Shown one piece after another: positions 60,867-64,000 of a stretch of DNA of 64,000 nt. A model generated the notes under the pieces. That model saw only the letters and a program-made list of their open reading frames with translations, did no database searches and was not told where the DNA came from. Position 1 is the stretch's first letter. Each line of letters opens with the position of its first letter. Position numbers and translations under genes: made by a program. Origin of the DNA: Typhlomys cinereus (lineage: Eukaryota; Chordata; Mammalia; Rodentia; Platacanthomyidae); NCBI GenBank assembly GCA_023101885.1, contig JALPQD010000125.1:1141501-1205500 (forward strand), written 5' to 3'.

Positions 60867-63800
60867 ATGTCTAGAATTAAAAATAGTTTCTCCATTATAA
60901 CACTAAATGTTAATGGAATTAATTCACTGATCAAGAGGCACAGATTACAAACTTGGATTAAAAATCACAATCCATCAATCTGCTGCCTGCAGGAAACCCA
61001 TCTCACCACAAAAGATAGGCACGCTCTAAAAATAAAAGACTGGTCAACAATTCTACAAGCTAATGGAAGCAGAAAACAGGCAGGGGTAGCCATTATGTTA
61101 CCAGACAAAGTGGACTTCAAACGAAAGAAAATTATAAGAGACACGGATGGATACTACATTTTAGTCACAGGTACAATTCACCAGGAAGACTTCACAATAC
61201 TGAACATATATGCACCCAACACGGGCCCCTCCACATTCATTAAGAAAACCCTACAGCGTCTAAAGCAAGAAATCAACCCCCAAATGATAATTCTTGGGGA
61301 CTTCAACACCGCCCTCTCAAAATGGAATAGATCAACTGGTCAAAAGCTTAACAGAGACACTTTGGAACTTAATCAAAACCTTAAAGAAATGGACCTTACA
61401 GATGTCTATTGAAATTTTCACCCACGTACCAAAAAGAATACACATTTTTCTCAGCAGCACACGGAACTTTCTCCAAAATAGATCACATATTGGGCCACAA
61501 AACAAATCTACACATATACAAAAAAGTTGAAATTCTAACCTGTGCCCTATCAGACCACCACAGCCTAAAGCTGGACATCCACAACACATCAAACAAGAGA
61601 AAATACACTAACTCCTGTATACTTAACAATATGATGCTGAATGAGAACTGGATTCAGGAAGAAATTAAAAAGGAAATTCAAGATTTCCTGAAAGTGAATG
61701 ATAACGAAAATACAACTTATCAAATCTCTGGGACACAATGAAAGCTGTTCTAAGAGGTAAGTTCATAGCTCTTAATGCCTACATCAAAAAAATGGAAACA
61801 TCAGAAATAAACAACTTAACAATACAGCTTAAAGCTTTAGAGAAACTAGAGCAATCTGATCCCAAAAGTAGTAGAAGAGAGGAGATTAGCAAAATAAGGG
61901 GAGAAATATCTGAAATCGAGATTAAGAAAACGATAGAAAAAATCAACCAGTCAAAAAGCTGGTTCTTTGAAAGAATCAATAAGATTGATACACCCCTAGC
62001 TAAATTAACCAAAAGCAGGAGAGAGAAAACCCAAATTAACAAAATCAGAAATGAACATGGAGATATCACTACTGATACCCAAGAAATCCAGAGAATTATT
62101 ACATCATATTTCAAAAACTTATACTCTGTGAAGTTGGACAACAAAAAAGAGATGGATGAATTTCAAAGTAAACACAACTTACCTAAATTGAATCAGGAAG
62201 TTGTGAATTATTTAAATAGTCCTATAACATATAAGGAAATTGAAGAAGTAATCTTGAATCTTCCCACCAAAAAATGCCCTGGACCAGATGGATTCAGCAC
62301 AGAGTTCTACCAGACATTTAAGGAGCTAATAACACCAATACTCCTTAAACTGTTCCATCAAATAGCAAAGGAAGGAACACTACCAAATTCCTTCTATGAA
62401 GCTAATATCGTTTTAATCCCAAAACCTAATAAAGATTCACTTAAAAAAGAAAACTATAGGCCGATCTCTGATGAACACAGACTCAAAGATTCTCAACAAA
62501 ATCTTAGCAAATCGGATTCAAAAACATATTAAAAAGATCATTCACGGGGACCAAGTAGGATTCATCCCCGGCACACAAGGTTGGTTCAACATATGCAAAT
62601 CAATAAATGTAATTCATCATGTAAACCAATCCAAAGTCCAAGACCACATGATACTCTCGATAGATGCAGAAAAAGCTTTTCACAAGGTCCAACAGCCTTT
62701 TATGATCAAAACGCTGGAGACAGTAGGAATGGAAGGAACCTTTATCAATATAATAAAAGCTGTATACAACAAGCCCACAGTAAGGATTATACTCAATGGG
62801 GAACGATTGGAAGCATTCCCACTTCGATCAGGAACTAGACAAGGCTGTCCACTCTCACGTAAGGATTATACTCAATGGGGAACGATTGGAAGCATTCCCA
62901 CTTCGATCAGGAACTAGACAAGGCTGTCCACTCTCACCACTTCTATTCAATATTGTACTTGAAGTCTTAGCTGAAGCCATAAGGCAAGAAAGGGACATAA
63001 GAGGGATTCAAATCAGCAAGGAAGAAGTCAAGCTATCCCTATTTGCAGATGACATGATCTTACACCTGAGTGATCCCAAAAACTCCACCAGGAAGCTCCT
63101 GGAACTAATTGAGAAGTTCAGCAGGGTGGCAGGATACAAAATAAATTTCCAAAAATCAGAGGCCTTCCTATATGCCCAGAATGAAAGAAGTGAAAAAGCC
63201 TTGAGAGAAACAATCCCATTTACTATAGCCCCTAAAAAAATGAAATAACTTGGTATAAACCTAACCAACGAGGAAAAAGATCTTTACAACGAAAACTTTA
63301 AAACCCTAAAGAAAGAAATTTCTGAAGACATGAGAAGGTGGAAAGACCTCCCATGCTCCTGGTTTGGCAGAATCAACATCGTAAAAATGACCATCCTACC
63401 AAAGGCAATATACAGATTCAATGCTATACCAACCAAAATCCCAAAGCAATTCTTCAAAGAAGTTGACCAAACAATCTCAAAGTTCATATGGAGGCACAAA
63501 AGACCCAGGATAGCAAAGACAATCCTGAGTAACAAAAACACTGCTGGAGGTATTACCATACCAAACCTAAGTCTATACTACAAATCCATAGTTATAAAGA
63601 CAGCCTGGTACTGGCTCCAAAATAGACACATAGATCAATGGATAAGGATTGAAGACCCAGATATAAGCCCACAAAAATACAGCCATTTGGTCTTGGACAA
63701 AGGGGCCCAAAAATTCAATGGAAAAAGAACAGTACCTTCAACAAATGGTGCTGGCAAAAGTGGATCTCCACACGCAGAAGATTAAAACTGGACCCATACT

Positions 63801-64000
63801 TGTCACCATGTACAAGAGTTAATTCCAAATGGATCAAGGACCTTGATATCAGGCCAGAGACTATAAAAACCATTTTTGAAAGGTTAGGGACCTCCCTCGA
63901 GCTGATTGGGCTAGGCCAACATTTCCTAAACAGACATCCAATGGCACAGTCACTACTACCAACTCTCAATAGTTGGGATCTTGTGAAATAAAAGAGTTTC
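60867..64000 (+). pseudogene. L1 ORF2 (endonuclease and reverse transcriptase), broken
   Basis: ORF2p nicks target DNA and primes reverse transcription there. Endonuclease motifs are in order and intact: LNVNGI, QETHL, GDFNT, SDHH. The reverse-transcriptase part shows [34 protein letters not shown] and FADDMI. In the AEKAFH motif the usual second Asp (AFD) is His. Breaks: TGA 61410-61412; frameshifts near 61431-61435, 61722-61724 and 62466-62469; a 79-bp tandem duplication at 62780-62937 that also changes frame; TAA 63246-63248; a frameshift near 63709-63713; TAA 63989-63991 shortly before the expected C-terminus. Length and spacing are otherwise normal. The C-terminal end lies beyond the window. 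Confidence 0.95.
62780..62937 (+). repeat. 79-bp tandem duplication inside L1 RT
   Basis: 62780-62858 and 62859-62937 are identical in all bases I compared ('gtaaggattatactcaatgg' at each start, 'aaggctgtccactctcac' at each end). The unit spans the [13 protein letters not shown] to GTRQGCPLS coding. Since 79 is not a multiple of three, the second copy changes the frame. Confidence 0.97.

Larger units (their letters stand above)
59290..64000 (+). mobile_element. L1: Nearly full-length L1 retrotransposon, runs off the window
   Basis: A GC-rich leader of about 170 bases (59290-59461, 5' UTR remnant, left limit uncertain) precedes ORF1 (59462-60847) and ORF2 (from 60867), separated by 19 bases. 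The 3' UTR and the outer flank are beyond the window, so target duplications cannot be sought. ORF1 has two frameshifts and a nested SINE. ORF2 has multiple stops and frameshifts, so the copy cannot retrotranspose by itself. Domain order and spacing are otherwise normal for L1. Confidence 0.95.

Overview
The window looks like non-coding nuclear DNA from a rodent: AT-rich, densely filled with retroelements and simple repeats, with no host gene I can support. The rodent call rests on B1-like (7SL-derived) monomers, ID-like and B4-like (tRNA head plus B1) SINEs, B2/B3-like SINEs, MaLR-type LTRs and L1 with rodent-like layout. The commonest young SINE has a B2-like tRNA head (A box near 'tggctcaggggttaag', B box near 'gagttcgaacccc') but a body unlike the mouse B2 body, so a non-murid rodent (for example a dipodoid or related lineage) is more likely than mouse or rat. 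The species cannot be fixed from the sequence alone. Whether the window is intergenic or intronic cannot be told. Layout: 1-9 kb holds old SINE, MIR and L1 pieces, an MLT1-type LTR (about 4.18-4.61 kb) and a small mosaic of copied segments at 8182-8334. 9-29 kb holds MIR, L2, hAT-like fossils, MaLR-type LTRs, several SINEs, (CA)n/(TG)n runs and an L1 3' UTR copy with a G-rich strand. 29.3-29.8 kb holds a B2/B3-like SINE followed by a (CA)n run and about 230 bases of almost pure purine (GGAA/GGAAA type). 30.93-33.44 kb is a giant inverted repeat with arms of about 1.24 kb placed symmetrically around ten Ns, each arm carrying the same 359-bp MaLR-type LTR. 33.8-58 kb is a graveyard of L1 ends of at least two lineages, in both directions, with SINEs whose target-site duplications are still visible. 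The last 4.7 kb (about 59.29 kb to the window end) is a nearly full-length sense-strand L1: a short GC-rich leader, ORF1 and ORF2. It is dead: ORF1 has two frameshifts and a 302-bp SINE inserted with a 13-bp target duplication, and ORF2 has three in-frame stops, at least four frameshifts and a 79-bp tandem duplication across the reverse-transcriptase GTRQGCPLS motif. Nothing here is a host operon or pathway. The functional logic is retrotransposition: L1 ORF1p/ORF2p machinery of the kind fossilised at the right end would have mobilised the SINEs and the truncated L1 copies seen elsewhere. Most other open frames are chance frames through SINEs, (CA)n runs or L1 antisense strands. The items most worth a second look are the N-centred palindrome, the templated mosaic at 8.2 kb, the L1 with its nested SINE and internal duplication, and the family of G-rich L1 3' ends.
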